64,000 nucleotides of DNA, from the NCBI GenBank assembly GCA_031771865.1, contig JASISA010000025.1:1240001-1304000 (forward strand), given 5' to 3'. The stretch's first letter is position 1, and each line of letters starts with the position of its first letter. Both the position numbers and the translations under genes were made by a program. Positions 21,547-32,654 of this stretch are shown one piece after another. This DNA is from Nothophaeocryptopus gaeumannii. Its lineage: Eukaryota > Ascomycota > Dothideomycetes > Mycosphaerellales > Mycosphaerellaceae. The notes under the pieces were generated by a model, which was not told the origin of the DNA, ran no database searches, and saw only the letters and a program-made list of their open reading frames with translations.

Positions 21547-22655
21547 TGTGAGTCGATGTTGATATCGGAAATGGTAGTGCAAAGGGATCAGTCAGATGGT
21601 AGAGCAGCTTCGGACTGCCTTTAGGACAGCTGAAGAGCTTCACGCATCGACCTGGGCGGCGAGCGTTCTGGCTGATGTCTATCAACGAGCTCTGTCCCTT
21701 GGCATTATTGCCATGCTTTTGACGTACTTGGGACAGTCTAATAGAATTAGGGCCTATTCCGAGGTCGTTCAAAGAAAATAATGGCTGCATGTCTCGTAAG
21801 CTGCAGGGCTTGGCTACGCTCACAGGCGTGGCACCGCAGGCGGTGGCAGCAACTACCTCTCCCCGAATCCGCAGTGTATTCTGACGGAAATATTCCCAGG
21901 GAGAGGCGTCTTGCCGCGGCGAAGACCTAACTTAGACTCCTTTTGGTTCATGGCTCCACGCATGTGACTTCGATCTTCGTTGAGGCCTGAGGCCAAAGAG
22001 ACCCAGTATCGAACATCGCTTCAAGATGTTCGACTTGCAGTTGATCGTGCTTCATTCGCTTATTCTCTCTGAGTAGTCATGTCTCAAGAAGAACTTTCAC
22101 GATGTAAGAGCTGCGTCCGGACCCAAGCAAAAATCGCGGACGCGTTGGACGTGGCTTACTGTGGCACTCGTTTGGGGCCAATGGTCGACATGGGAGCTTG
22201 CAGGCCCGCCCGAACGCTTCAAGACGATGGCGAAGAGCTATGCAGCATTGATGAAAGTGCTGATGTTGGAGCGAGGTGGGTATTGGGAGACGGGAGCAGG
22301 TCAAAGGTCGGAAGTCAGGGTGGAGCGGCGCGTCACGTGGCATGAACCTGGCTGCACGACGGGTGCATACGTTATAAGAGGAGAGTACGGTGCTGAATGT
22401 GAGTTTGATGAATTTCCAATTCATTTCGGTCTAGTATTACAAGTTCAGTCGCAACTGTTGACTCATTCAGACGTACGAAATTTCCCAATTACTTCGATGG
22501 TACTATGAAACCCATCGCGAAACAGGACGCAGCGGCGCCGTTGGCCCTGCAATGATCCTCCCATGCATTTGCACCCTCATCACATCTTCCATTATTTGTA
22601 CTGTAGCTTCGGCGCATGGCAAATGTGATGCTGCAAATGAAGTTGCGTGACCCAT
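21547..22655. other. Intergenic region (1.1 kb)
   Basis: Upstream of the MFS pseudogene and downstream of the aquaporin gene. Only short unsupported frames on both strands; no recognisable motif. Confidence 0.45.
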
Positions 22656-23980
22656 TTAGACCATACCCTCAGCTCTCTGAGCTTCGAGACGATCCTTGAC
22701 CATGCGGTGTGGCTGCAAGAGTTGCTTCAAACCCATCCAGGGTGTGTTGATTGGAGATTCTCCAGTGTATATGAAAGCGTCGTAAAGAACACCGCCAACG
22801 AGGCAGCCGCAGAATGGCGCCACGATTGGTACCCAGAAGTAGTAGCCACCAGCTGACCACACACCGTCGTACCCAAGAGCGGCGGTCATGACACGTGGGC
22901 CGAAGTCACGAGCTGGGTTGATGGCGAAGCCGGTCTGCCATCCAAATGCCATGGCAATGGCAGCCATCAGAAAGCCGAGGCCAAGAGGGAACCAAGCACC
23001 GGAAGCAATGAATTTGCCCTTGTTGGAATCATCCTTCAGAGCGAAGATGATGAACACCAGCACTGCGGATGCGATGAATTGGTCAAAGAATTGGCTTGCC
23101 TTGGTGAGGTCCGATGCTGGGTAAGTCGCAAAGATACCGCCAGTCGCATTGGACGCTGGTGGAACAGTTCGAAGGCCGGTACCACCCTCGTATGTATTGA
23201 TGCCGTTGACGTAGTTGCCGTAAACGACACCTGCAGCGACGAAAGCTCCGAGGAACTGACCAGCCCAGTACATGGGGAGTCGTCGCCATGGAATCTTGCG
23301 GAGGACACAGCTAGTCAAGGTGACAGCAGGGTTAAGATAGGCACCGGAATCGCCAGCAACATATACACCCAGCATCAGGGCAAAGCCCCAAGCCCAGCTG
23401 ATGGTCGTCCAGTCACCAAATCCGTGGCCACCAGGAGCAGTGTCATCGTTCTTAGTCAACAGCGTCTGAGCAATTGCGGCATCACCTGAAGACAGTTAAA
23501 AAAGCCAAGTGATCAAATCTCAGGATCGAGCTCACCAATGAGGACCAAAATGAATGTACCCCAGAACTCAGCGATTGGCTCCTTGAAAGCAATCTTGAAT
23601 TTGGACCACCACAAGTGGTTGTGTTGCGCGTGATCGAGTTCCTCGTCCAGAGTTGCCATTGGCTGAAGACCCATCCACGCACGGGGAGACTGAAGCTGAG
23701 CTGAGGCCTTCTTCTTCAGTCCATGGCCATGAGGCGCCTTGGCGGGAGAGTCGTTTGTATGCGAGTTCTCCAGATGAGCCATTGGTGGGTTCGTTGGAGA
23801 CTGAAGGCTGTCCTTGCCATCCTTATCCGACCATTCCTCAGAGCTGGAGTGGTTCAGCGTCCGGGAGTGGTCGTTGGCAGCTGCTGTGCGCAGGGCCTCA
23901 AGATCACGCGGTGTCCTTGGGGTAGAATCCATGATCGCCGCGCCGTTAATTGATGGTGGAATGGGTACTGGTTCCAGCAT
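22656..23980 (-). CDS. Aquaglyceroporin (MIP family)
   Basis: Two exons, 23536-23980 and 22656-23485, 424 residues. The intron 23486-23535 has GTGAGC donor and CTTCAG acceptor in phase 1. The first true ATG is at 23980 (MLEPVPIPPSING); an ATG 16 codons later (MDSTPRTPRD) is an alternative start. A hydrophilic N-terminal extension of about 130 residues precedes TM1 (EPIAEFWGTFILVLIG). Six TM segments follow with both half-helix signatures: YLNPAVT and FAINPARDFGPR. The Asp after the second NPAR and the Gly/Ala-rich TM faces indicate glycerol-conducting aquaglyceroporins rather than strict water channels. It is likely a plasma-membrane facilitator in osmotic balance. The long N-terminal extension recalls Fps1-like regulation, which is an inference. 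Confidence 0.88.
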
Positions 23981-25264
23981 ACGAATGGGCAACTCTGGAG
24001 AACGAATTCGAAGGTAGTCCTTCGAAAGAAGTAATCACCTCAGGGTATAGTAGAGGTGTTAAGGAAGTAGTTGGACAAGCTTGGACAGGTTGGAATGCAA
24101 GGGCCGACTTTTAAGTGGACTTGCGGTTGCTTCTCCCAGCCTCTGATGTGAAGATAGCAGCTACTCCTGGCTCGAGATCTCTGATCAGATGTTCCTTGCC
24201 GTCGAACTCACAGTATACCGAGTCAGCATAGGACTGCATCGGTGCCTTGCAGGGGTTTGACATCGAAGTTCAAGAGCTGCATCGGTCGATCCGAATGATC
24301 TCAGCGCCGAGCACTGCTGCAGGTACAGAACGGAAGAGGCTTTCGAGGGCCTCATGTTCGAGGTGACGGTACGCCGCTGACCGGGCTTTGCTTGTCCAAA
24401 GGACAATCGGTTCCAGGAACGAGTCGCTGGCGCCGGGAAGAGGCATTGAGGTCGCAGCAAACCAACCATGAGGGAATATGGTGTGCATACACTTCAGCCT
24501 CCCGCTGTGCCCGCTCTGGGGAGCGGAGGCCCTGAAGTCAATGCTGTGATGCCTGAGTCGCAGTCGGCGATGCGAGCGATTTGGCCTGGGAGTGATAAGC
24601 AGAGCTGTGTGGAGTTGGGTACAGATGTTGAGCTCTTAAACGCATTGAGCGCCCATCTGTGCTCCTTCAGCGTTAGTGCTCAAGAAGCTGAAGTTTGCAG
24701 AGTCAGCGCGTGATTGGAGGCTTTTCATGTGAGGTCTAGCGATCAAGCAGGAAAACCCGGCACACGACCATGCGGCATTAATACAACCACATACAGATGC
24801 TGCTGAAATCTGCATGGGAACATGGTCTCCCTCCACTTCATTCTGCACCATTGGAATTGCTATGCAAACACCTGTTCTTGATGGTCTTCGATCTACTCTA
24901 TCGTCATGGCTGGCGATCCGAACAGAAGAAGGCACACGGATCGACGGTTCGGCTGCGAGTCCTGAGTCGTGGGCACTCGAGCTGATTCAGAACATCCTCG
25001 ATGGGCGATGATGTCGTCGGCATCGCTGATGAACTCCGAGTCGGCGGTGCTGCCGGTGCCGTGAGTGCAGACAGAATGCAAGCGATGCCGAGGCGGCGGA
25101 TACGAAGCTGCGAGGTGACAGCTGTGACAGTGACAGCGGAGCGGAAGAAGTGTCAGAGCTAACAAGAGGAGAGCGGAAGCAGAGTTCGCGCACGAGCCGT
25201 TGCCATTGGGTTGATGAAGTCATCCCGCGCGGCTCGGAACGGCGTTCAAGCCTGAGGCACTCAA

Positions 25265-25287
25265 ACGCGTCTTCTTCACTCACGCGT
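25265..25287. promoter_or_regulatory. Pair of MCB-like boxes (ACGCGT) upstream of CDC45
   Basis: ACGCGT occurs at 25265-25270 and 25282-25287, 330 and 313 bases before the ATG. ACGCGT is the MluI cell-cycle box bound by MBF/DSC1-type factors that drive G1/S genes in yeasts. The match to a replication gene makes function plausible; it is inferred, not shown. Confidence 0.55.
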
Positions 25288-25466
25288 GTCTCCAAACATC
25301 TCCCGCGGCTGGACCCAATGAATGCTTTGAGCTTGCACCAACACAAACATACCATCCAGACCACCATACATCTACCTACTCTCAGCAGCTACTACATCAC
25401 CCAACGGAACGAAATCGAGACGCTGCTTTACACTACTGTCTTCACCACTGCCCCGCGAATACCGCA

Positions 25467-25472
25467 ACGCGT
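25467..25472. promoter_or_regulatory. Third MCB-like box (ACGCGT) upstream of CDC45
   Basis: ACGCGT 128 bases before the ATG, followed 10 bases later by a near match (ACGCGA). The palindrome reads the same on both strands. Confidence 0.5.
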
Positions 25473-25599
25473 CCAAGACACGCGAGTAATCGACATAGAC
25501 ACGACCGTACACGGATGCCAATGTCCTCGAGCACGAGACGAGCCCCAGTACTGCGCTTCTGATCGCAGTCTGCTGGTACGGTGACAGTGAGCGGGCGCA

Positions 25600-28233
25600 A
25601 TGTACATCCCGCGGACGCAGATATCAGACCTCTACACCCACCTGCAACGAACGACATACCCTTCCTCGAGCCCAGTCAAGCTCCTGATCGCCTTGACCCC
25701 CGATAGCTTATGTGCTGCACATATATTGGTCAACCTGTTCAAACGCGACTTCATCCCACATACGATCATTCCCGTATCTGGATACGCCGATCTTTCCAAG
25801 GCAGGAGCCGAGCAGGTGCTGCCATTGACGCGACAAAGAGGCGGCGATGGAGGCACGGTCATTTGTTTGGGACTGGGAGGTGCGGTAGCCCTCGAGGAGG
25901 TTCTTGGCCTGGATGGTAGCGCTGCAGAGGGTGGCTACGTCGAGGAGAGTATGGATGATCATGGGGTGGATGTATGGGTAATCGACTCGCACCGTCCGTG
26001 GAACTTGGAGAATGCGTTCAGCATGTCGCTAGGCATCGCTGAGGGAGCAGATGGCCCAGCACTACGCAGAACTGGAGTGCACGAAGGACGCATAGGGCCG
26101 GGATACAAGCCTGGCAGAGGCGGTGTCATTGTTTGGGACGATGGCGACCTTGAGAGAGAGCTTCAAGTCGAGAAGGAAGCCTACTTTGCCCTGCAGGGAA
26201 TGCCAGAGATCACCGAGGAAGATCTTGCGTTGGTGGAGGAAGACGATGACGCGGATGAAGATGAAGAAGAGTCGCAGTCAAACACTGGCAGTAAGCGAAA
26301 GAGACGTGACGACTCTGACCACGAAGCGGAAGACGGGTCAGGGTCAGAGGATGAGGAGAGGAGGCCTGCTCGGAGAAGACGAAGCAATTTCAGCACTTCT
26401 GTCCCGATTCCATCGTCACCAGGCGGCAACCCTCTCTCAGCGCAGGTCGATCTGGCATCAACGCCGCCTGCAATGCCTTCTTCACCACCCAAAAAGGAAC
26501 CCTCTGCCAAGCACATGCGGAAGCAATTGCTCAAGCTCAGACGAAAGCACGAAGCGACGCTTGATAAGTACTATGATCTCGGAACAAGTGGTGCAGAGCC
26601 GGTCAGCAGCATGATGTACTCTCTGGCATCAGAGCTGGGACGTGATGACAACGAGCTGCTATGGCTAGCACTTGTCGGCATCACGTCTGTAACATCTTCT
26701 CCTCACGGAGGAGGGTCGAAGATCAACAAAGTCAGAGAGCTCCTTCAAGACGACGTTCGCCGCCTAAATCATATTCCCGCATCCGAGCTGGCACAATCGC
26801 AAAGCGTACAGGGCATCATACCAACGAGAGCGAGGAGCGCAACTGACAACAGTATCCGAATATCACCAGAGCCTCGCATGGTTCTCATTCGCCACTGGAG
26901 CCTGTACGATGCTATGCGACACTCACCCTACTTGGCCACACGCCTTCATATGTGGAGCGAGACTGGCGTCAAGCGAATGCACAAGCTACTAGCTAAGATG
27001 GGCATAAGCCTTCAAGAAGCTGGAAAGAGCTTTGTTCACATCAACCTTGAGATCAAGAACACTCTACGAGAGCGCATTCTCAAATTTTGCGAGCAGTACA
27101 ATCTGGAAGGACTCGTGCCCGGTGACAACGGACGGAACGGGATGGAGGGATGGGGCTTCGTCCGTTCTTGGGGCTACAGAGCGACATTCTCCGCGGATGA
27201 TGTTGCCATCGTGGTCGGCGCTATCCTCGAAGCTGGCACAGATTCATCTCTTTTCCCAGACCTCAGATTCGACAACCGCACAAGCACGGACTTCAACTAC
27301 AACGCCCGCATGAGAAACCTCCCAACACCACCGCACTCCTCAGACGATGGCATGGACAGTGACATCCACAACCCATCTAGTGATGTTCCCGACTACGTCA
27401 CGCAACGCTTCTGGACGGCATACGACTCGCTCATCCCTGGCAGCAAAGGCGTGCAGACGCTCATGGATCACATCAAAACCGCACAGAATCTGTCAAGAGC
27501 CGTGCTGCGAGTAGGGTCACACCTCGTCTCAAAGAACTTGGTCCGTCATCTTCGAGCTTTCCGCATGGCAATCGTCAAAGAAGGCCCCGACCTCCGTCTC
27601 TTCACTCACCCTGGTGCTCTGGTCCGCCTGGCCGCTTGGCTAGGCGAAGCTATCGCGGTCTTGGAAGCAGACAAAGGCCATCGAAAGAGTAAACGTAAGG
27701 ACGATGCCCTTGTGGTAGCGTCTTTAGACGAGTCTCGCAACGTCTACGTGGTCGTTGGTCTTGGTGGCGGGAGTGGCTGGAACGGCTCTGGCAAGAAGAT
27801 CCGCAGCAAAGCAGAGATCAAGGAGCGAGAAGAGAGGAAGAAACGCAAAGCCGCGGAGCGAATCGCGAGGAAAGCAGAAGAAAAGAGAAAGCGTGAGCAT
27901 CGTCGCGCTCTTCGTCGGGAGAGGAACGCAGCCAATGGGTTGGATTCTGAGGATGACGAGGACAGCGAGTCTGAGCCTGAGACGGAAGACGATGACGATT
28001 CGGATAACTCCGACAACGACAGCGACGGTGACTCTGACAACGCAGAGGACTCACCCAGTCGGAGGAGGAAACATGGTCCCTTAAATCGTTTCGGCCAAGC
28101 TTTCCAAGAAGTCGTCGAGCAGACAGGTGCGAGAGTGCGTATCGACTCTTTCGATCATAGTGTCGTCGAAGTAAGAAAAGAGGACCTGAGTGGCTTCCTG
28201 GAGAATCTCAGTTTGAAGAGTGTGGTGGCGTGA
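25600..28233 (+). CDS. CDC45: Cdc45, DNA replication initiation/helicase factor
   Basis: Single exon, 877 residues. It starts MYIPRTQISDLYTHL and contains the Cdc45 signatures SSSPVKLLIALTPDSLCAAH, VWVIDSHRPWNLENAF and the C-terminal GPLNRFGQAFQEVVEQTGAR. It ends at DLSGFLENLSLKSVV. An acidic patch (about residues 205-255, EEDDDADEDEEES) followed by a basic RRRR segment is typical of the region after the DHH-like domain. A second charged stretch (residues about 725-830), Lys/Arg-rich then Asp/Ser-rich, is longer than in yeast and probably disordered. Cdc45 joins Mcm2-7 and GINS to form the replicative CMG helicase in the nucleus. Upstream ACGCGT boxes are consistent with G1/S transcription. 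Confidence 0.93.
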   Translation: MYIPRTQISDLYTHLQRTTYPSSSPVKLLIALTPDSLCAAHILVNLFKRDFIPHTIIPVSGYADLSKAGAEQVLPLTRQRGGDGGTVICLGLGGAVALEEVLGLDGSAAEGGYVEESMDDHGVDVWVIDSHRPWNLENAFSMSLGIAEGADGPALRRTGVHEGRIGPGYKPGRGGVIVWDDGDLERELQVEKEAYFALQGMPEITEEDLALVEEDDDADEDEEESQSNTGSKRKRRDDSDHEAEDGSGSEDEERRPARRRRSNFSTSVPIPSSPGGNPLSAQVDLASTPPAMPSSPPKKEPSAKHMRKQLLKLRRKHEATLDKYYDLGTSGAEPVSSMMYSLASELGRDDNELLWLALVGITSVTSSPHGGGSKINKVRELLQDDVRRLNHIPASELAQSQSVQGIIPTRARSATDNSIRISPEPRMVLIRHWSLYDAMRHSPYLATRLHMWSETGVKRMHKLLAKMGISLQEAGKSFVHINLEIKNTLRERILKFCEQYNLEGLVPGDNGRNGMEGWGFVRSWGYRATFSADDVAIVVGAILEAGTDSSLFPDLRFDNRTSTDFNYNARMRNLPTPPHSSDDGMDSDIHNPSSDVPDYVTQRFWTAYDSLIPGSKGVQTLMDHIKTAQNLSRAVLRVGSHLVSKNLVRHLRAFRMAIVKEGPDLRLFTHPGALVRLAAWLGEAIAVLEADKGHRKSKRKDDALVVASLDESRNVYVVVGLGGGSGWNGSGKKIRSKAEIKEREERKKRKAAERIARKAEEKRKREHRRALRRERNAANGLDSEDDEDSESEPETEDDDDSDNSDNDSDGDSDNAEDSPSRRRKHGPLNRFGQAFQEVVEQTGARVRIDSFDHSVVEVRKEDLSGFLENLSLKSVVA

Positions 28234-28886
28234 GTGGTGGATATGCTGGAGAAAGCGTTCGTGCTTTGATTACCAGGAGGATGGGTGTGCTGGGAAAATG
28301 ATGGCGGGACGATGGCGTTGCTGGGATGTTCTGCTTGTCGGTTTGATGGCTACTGTTTTTTTTCCGAATAGCATGGCTTTGCATACGCATCGCATGATCG
28401 AAGGCGTCTGCATGGGAGCGTTGTCCTCGCGCGTTGTTGTTACTCCCGAGACACAGACACACACACACGATGGATTCCTACAGCTCTTGGAAATGATACA
28501 GTATTATACAAAAAGCGTCATCGAATGGCAGTTCAAGCCTTTGTCATTCGTACTCTAGAGTGTCAAGTTCATGTCTAAGTACCATAGGGTATGCCCTGCC
28601 GATTGAGCAGGCCATTCCGAGAAGCCCTCCCTCTCATTAGAAAAGCTCAATGTGTCCGCCGATAACACCTGTCGCCGTGATTCGGTTCCAACTGTAGTAG
28701 TATATCGAGAAGCGGGCCTCGTTGAGAGCTCCACTGTTTTGATTACGCCGTCCCAATGCAAATATGATAATCTTGTCATCTCTACGCATCGTATTCGCAC
28801 AAGATCGAGTCCGACCTCTTTTTCAGAGCACCAGTATGCTGCAGATTCTGAATTCGAGCGTGGCGTGCCGTAGCCGGTTGCGGCTG
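28234..28886. other. Convergent 3'-3' spacer (CDC45 / PRPP synthetase)
   Basis: Should hold both 3' UTRs and polyadenylation sites. A short CA-dinucleotide run lies near 28450-28467. No coding evidence. Confidence 0.5.
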
Positions 28887-30340
28887 CTAGTCGTACTGGA
28901 ACAACACGCTTATACTCTCACCGTGGTGGACGCGACGAATTGCCTAGATTTTGGGTCAGTGCGCCCCCGTTGGGAAGAATTTGATGAACCTACCTCAGCA
29001 AATACGCCTCCGACCTCGAGCACCTCGAGCTTTCCACTACCCTTGCCGTGTTGAGCAGCCAACTCCTCCATTCGGCGGACGTGCTCTTCTTGAGGCACCG
29101 AGTTGGTCACGATGACCTTGTCGAGACCAGATTGGTAGATTCGCTCAACAGCGTCGCCACTCAAGACACCGTGGGTAACGAGAGCGTAGCACTTTGAAGC
29201 GCCCTCTCTCTTCAACAGCTTCGCAGCTCGAGTGATGGTGTTCGAAGTGTCCGCCAAGTCATCGACCAATATGCATACCTTTCCGGTAACCTGTCCTACA
29301 AGCAGAAGCGCGCTGTTCGGATGCGGACCGTGCGCGTTGGCAGGATGCTGTGGATGCCGACGCTCCTTGTGAATCAGAGCGAATTCCATGCCCAAGGAAT
29401 CCGCAATGCTCGTTGCACGCTTCGCGCCTCCAGCGTCTGGACTGACGATCACGCAGTTGTCGACGCCTCCATTCTGTGGAAGGATCTGGTGCGTGATGTA
29501 TCGCTTGAGGAGATGTCGACCATAGAGGTTGTCGACGGGGATGTCAAAAAAGCCCTGATATTGTGGATCGTGCAAGTCCATGGTAATGACATGGTCGGCG
29601 CCAGCGCAAGTGAGCAGATCCGCAATCAAGGTACCAGCCTGCGCAACCCACTGCTTGTATCCTCGCTGAGGCTTAAACTCGGGCGGGTTGCTCTGGTTCG
29701 AGGGGTGCACCGAGGTAGGTGCAGACGTGGGAGTAGGCTTTGAGTCCACATACCCATTCGCGCCCGTCTGTGCGGAGGATGCGAAAGGGCCGGAGTTGTC
29801 GCTCTTGTTGCTCTCAGGGGTATCCTTCCTCCTTGGCATCTGCAAATCACCATTCAACTTCAGTCCGTTCAGCTTCTTCTCAAGTCTCTCATCCTTCGCA
29901 TACTGACTCGGTCCGGGCGTACTCGGTCTCGAGTCAAATGTGTACTTCCCGCCAGACTCCTCAGTCTTCGCTGGCATACGCGCGAGAGGTGCGCCAACCT
30001 TGTTGTATGGCAGATCGCTTTGTCTCGAGTAGGGGAAGAGGGGCAGGACCGCTGTGACTCTCTTCGCGCTCGCGGTCTTGCAGGCGCTGATTGTGATCAG
30101 AAGCTCCATGAGACCATCATTCAGACTAGTTGCTCCTCCCTCATTTTCAGGTCGCGAGCAGGCGCTCTGCACAATGAAGACATCTTTTCCACGCACGCTC
30201 TCGCCTATCTCCACGCGTGTCTCGCCGACGCTGAACTTGGTGAGGGTGGCTTTGGCAAGCGGTATGCCGAGGTGGGTACAGATTTGTTCGGAAAGCTGAG
30301 GGTGGGACGAGCCCGAGAAGAGGAGGATATTGCGAACCAT
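28887..30340 (-). CDS. Ribose-phosphate pyrophosphokinase (PRPP synthetase) with central insertion
   Basis: Two exons, 28994-30340 and 28887-28943, 467 residues. The intron 28944-28993 (GTAGGT to TCTAG) restores the conserved end: GGVFAE joins AIRRVHHGESISVLFQYD. Without splicing the frame reads into unrelated residues. The protein makes PRPP from ribose 5-phosphate and ATP for purine, pyrimidine, His, Trp and NAD synthesis. Visible signatures are FSVGETRVEIGESVRGKDVF, the catalytic loop region VITMDLHDPQYQGFF and the PRPP-binding loop CILVDDLADTSNT. A poly-Ser/Pro insertion (about residues 125-230) interrupts the N-terminal domain after LARMPAKTEESGGK. Such non-homologous regions occur in yeast Prs1 and Prs5, which also link to cell-wall integrity signalling. 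Which paralogue this is cannot be fixed from sequence. Confidence 0.92.
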
Positions 30341-30984
30341 CGTCGGTGGTGGTGAACGCAGAAGTCGGACGGCGGGGACGAAGGTGGTCCGGGTAGGGGT
30401 TGACGTTGATTGATTTTAAGCGGGCGGAGAGAATAGAGTGCGGTGTAGCTGTCCGCTAGAATACCAAAATTCCTCCTCAAAACACTCGTCGTCGCTCGTG
30501 CAAGAGCTATTTGCGCGGTGACTCCACCCTGACCTCGGTGCCGCTTAGATGATGTAGGGAAGACTTCACTTCAACTCACCACTTCATGCTTGTTCTTCTT
30601 ATTTTCCCGTCAATGCTCAGTCGGGCTGCGCGATGGCACCGGGCTCGCACGCGGTGACTGTCGCCGTCGAGTTGGTCGTCGCGGTGCTCTGGGCTGCGGT
30701 GGTCATGTTGAATAATACGGAATGCCAAAGTCGCAATTCGAGCTTTTCTTTGCCCGGCTCGCGGAAGCGGAAGCGGAAGCAGCCATGTGAAATCGATAAG
30801 GAGCACGGGTCGTCACACGGCATGTGCTTCCACTCACACTTCACTTGCCAGATGCCCACGTGCGTCATGTTAGCAGCGGATGAGGCGCAGGTACCCGTCT
30901 ACTGCACTCCAGCCCATCGTCATCTACTTCTCGTGATGTGGTGATACCAACAGCTCTGCGGTCTCACCGTAGACACGAACAGAT
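30341..30984. other. Divergent promoter region (PRPP synthetase / Rho-like GTPase)
   Basis: A 644-base bidirectional promoter. Contains a run of GGAAGC repeats near 30765-30780. No coding evidence. Confidence 0.5.
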
Positions 30985-31656
30985 ATGGCAACAGATGGCG
31001 CCCCTGGGTACGACCCAACGGCAGATGCGCCAGTCGTGCCTGTCCTCCTCCTTGGCGACTCAGGCGTTGGGAAGTCGACCTTCATCAGTCGCCTCACCGT
31101 CGGGCACACCTACAATGGGCCATTGCCTCAACTGCGCGATCTGGAACAGCCATTCGTCTTCAATATACGCATGTATAATCGTCCGTACCGATTCGAATTC
31201 TACGATACAGCATCGCCCGAAAATTACACCCTGCTTCGACCATCCGTCCTTATGCTCTGCTACGCCATCGATGATCCTGCTTCGCTCACCAGCCTGCACA
31301 CCAAGTGGAAGCATCTGGTAGAGACCCACTTCAATTTCGATGAGCTGCTTCCGGTAGTGATGCTTGGTCTGAAAAGAGACGTTCGTGGCCAAGAGGATTA
31401 TGATGGTCGCGTAAGGAAGCTGGCCATTGAGGGCGAGAGTGACGAAGACGATGCTGTACTGAATGGGCGTACATTTGTGTATCCGCAAGAGGCGCTGAGG
31501 ATAGCTTCAGAGATGCGTTGTGACCAGTACTGCGAATGCTCCGCGATGACAGGGGAGCTGTGTCGCGAGGTGATCGAGGACATCTCCAGGACCGCTGCGA
31601 AGTCGACGACTGCGAAGGGCGGCAAGAGCGATAATCCTCATTGCGTGATTCTCTAG
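30985..31656 (+). CDS. Divergent Rho-family small GTPase
   Basis: Single exon, 223 residues. G1/P-loop is GDSGVGKS (residues 24-31), G3 is DTASPEN (74-80), G4 reads GLKRD (128-132) as in several Rho proteins, and G5 is ECSAMTGE. The C-terminus is a prenylation box, CVIL, whose final Leu predicts geranylgeranylation and membrane targeting. It departs from canonical Rho proteins: the effector segment with a switch I Thr is not recognisable, and the usual G3 Gly-Gln is replaced (DTAS-PEN instead of DTAG-QE). GTP hydrolysis may therefore be weak or unusual. An acidic insert (EGESDEDD) sits where the Rho insert helix would be. It ends only 9 bases from the stop of the next gene on the opposite strand. 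Confidence 0.8.
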   Translation: MATDGAPGYDPTADAPVVPVLLLGDSGVGKSTFISRLTVGHTYNGPLPQLRDLEQPFVFNIRMYNRPYRFEFYDTASPENYTLLRPSVLMLCYAIDDPASLTSLHTKWKHLVETHFNFDELLPVVMLGLKRDVRGQEDYDGRVRKLAIEGESDEDDAVLNGRTFVYPQEALRIASEMRCDQYCECSAMTGELCREVIEDISRTAAKSTTAKGGKSDNPHCVIL

Positions 31657-31665
31657 GCGGAGACA

Positions 31666-32654
31666 TCACAGTTGCTTCTTGTTGTCGTTCTCGGGCTGTT
31701 TTTGCAACAGGCAACTGTCGCGAGTGACATACCTCCAGAGCTTGACCAGGACTGCGAGTGCCTCGGCCAGCCATAAGGTGCATTGGAGGTAGAAGGTCCA
31801 AGCTGGCATCGAATCTCTGCGAAGGATCTCGCACATATGCCATAATTGAAAGACCGAGTACAGCAACCAGAAGCAGTCGAAGTTCAAGAAAATGTTCCAG
31901 AACGTCAGTTCTTCGGTCGAGCTCAGGATCCTGACCCCGGCTAGTCTTGGGCCCGTCTTCTGCACGAGCTCTTGTGGAGTGAAGGCCGACAGCAAGATAC
32001 CCATCAAGTACCGTCGCTTCTTTCCAGAAAGCGCCTCAGGACGCAGATGGTGTTGATGACGAAGCTCACGCGCGAGACTCGATGCAGCCCTGGTAGCCGG
32101 GTACGGGTGCTCAATACGAGTTCCCATGCTCAACACTTGTGGATTGAAAGTGCATGTCCTGGGATGGAAGGCAATCAGGCCAAACATGGCCGCAAAGCAA
32201 CCTTCCGGCTTGTTCACCCATTCCTTCTTGTCGGCATTGTCGAGAGCAATCTGCACTCTCTTGACCTTCGCACATAGCTCGGGACCCCACGCGACGAGGA
32301 CTTTGAAGGGGTTTTCCATTTGGCGGGCGATGATAGTAGTGTCCAGAAAGTTCAGGTCCAGCTGGAAGGTGGTGGTCGAAACGAAAGCAGGCATGGACTC
32401 ATCGTAGCATTTGCGGTTGACAAGTGTAATTGCAGGTGGTGCAGCTGTGATGGGGAGGGGCTTCGAAGGTGCCACAACGTGCTCGAAGATCTGAATCCGG
32501 ATCTCAGGTGGCAGCTTCTGAAGAGTTAGAGGCCGCTTGATGTGCTACGTCGGAGGCGCGTGGTGCTGTTGATGTGAAATGGCGCTCAGACCGGACAGCT
32601 TTGCGAGGGTGCGATGCTTTTTTCCGTCGCTTCTCGGTTATCCATGGTCTCCAT
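31666..32654 (-). CDS. Uncharacterised fungal protein with LPPEIR motif and C-terminal hydrophobic helices
   Basis: Best model has two exons: 32592-32654 (METMDNREATEKSIAPSQ) and 31666-32517, 304 residues. The intron 32518-32591 has a weak donor (GTCTGA) but an excellent branch/acceptor (CTAAC, CTTCAG). It brings in KLPPEIRIQIFEHVV, the short motif common to many fungal orphan proteins of the F-box-like/2EXR type. A mixed alpha/beta region with NRKCYDES and FLDTTIIAR follows. The C-terminal third holds two hydrophobic stretches (FLNFDCFWLLYSVFQLWHM, TLWLAEALAVLVKLW) that may be membrane-embedded. No function is assigned. The first exon is the least certain part. The stop is 9 bases from that of the GTPase gene. 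Confidence 0.65.

Larger units (their letters stand above)
23981..25599. other. Divergent promoter region (1.6 kb)
   Basis: Between the aquaglyceroporin (minus) and CDC45 (plus). No coding region could be supported. Three ACGCGT boxes lie in the last 340 bases before CDC45 and are listed separately. Confidence 0.5.

Noticed and set aside
22079..22508. Two overlapping plus-strand frames upstream of the aquaporin 3' end
   Set aside because: Short, overlapping, no motif, and no splice sites linking them.
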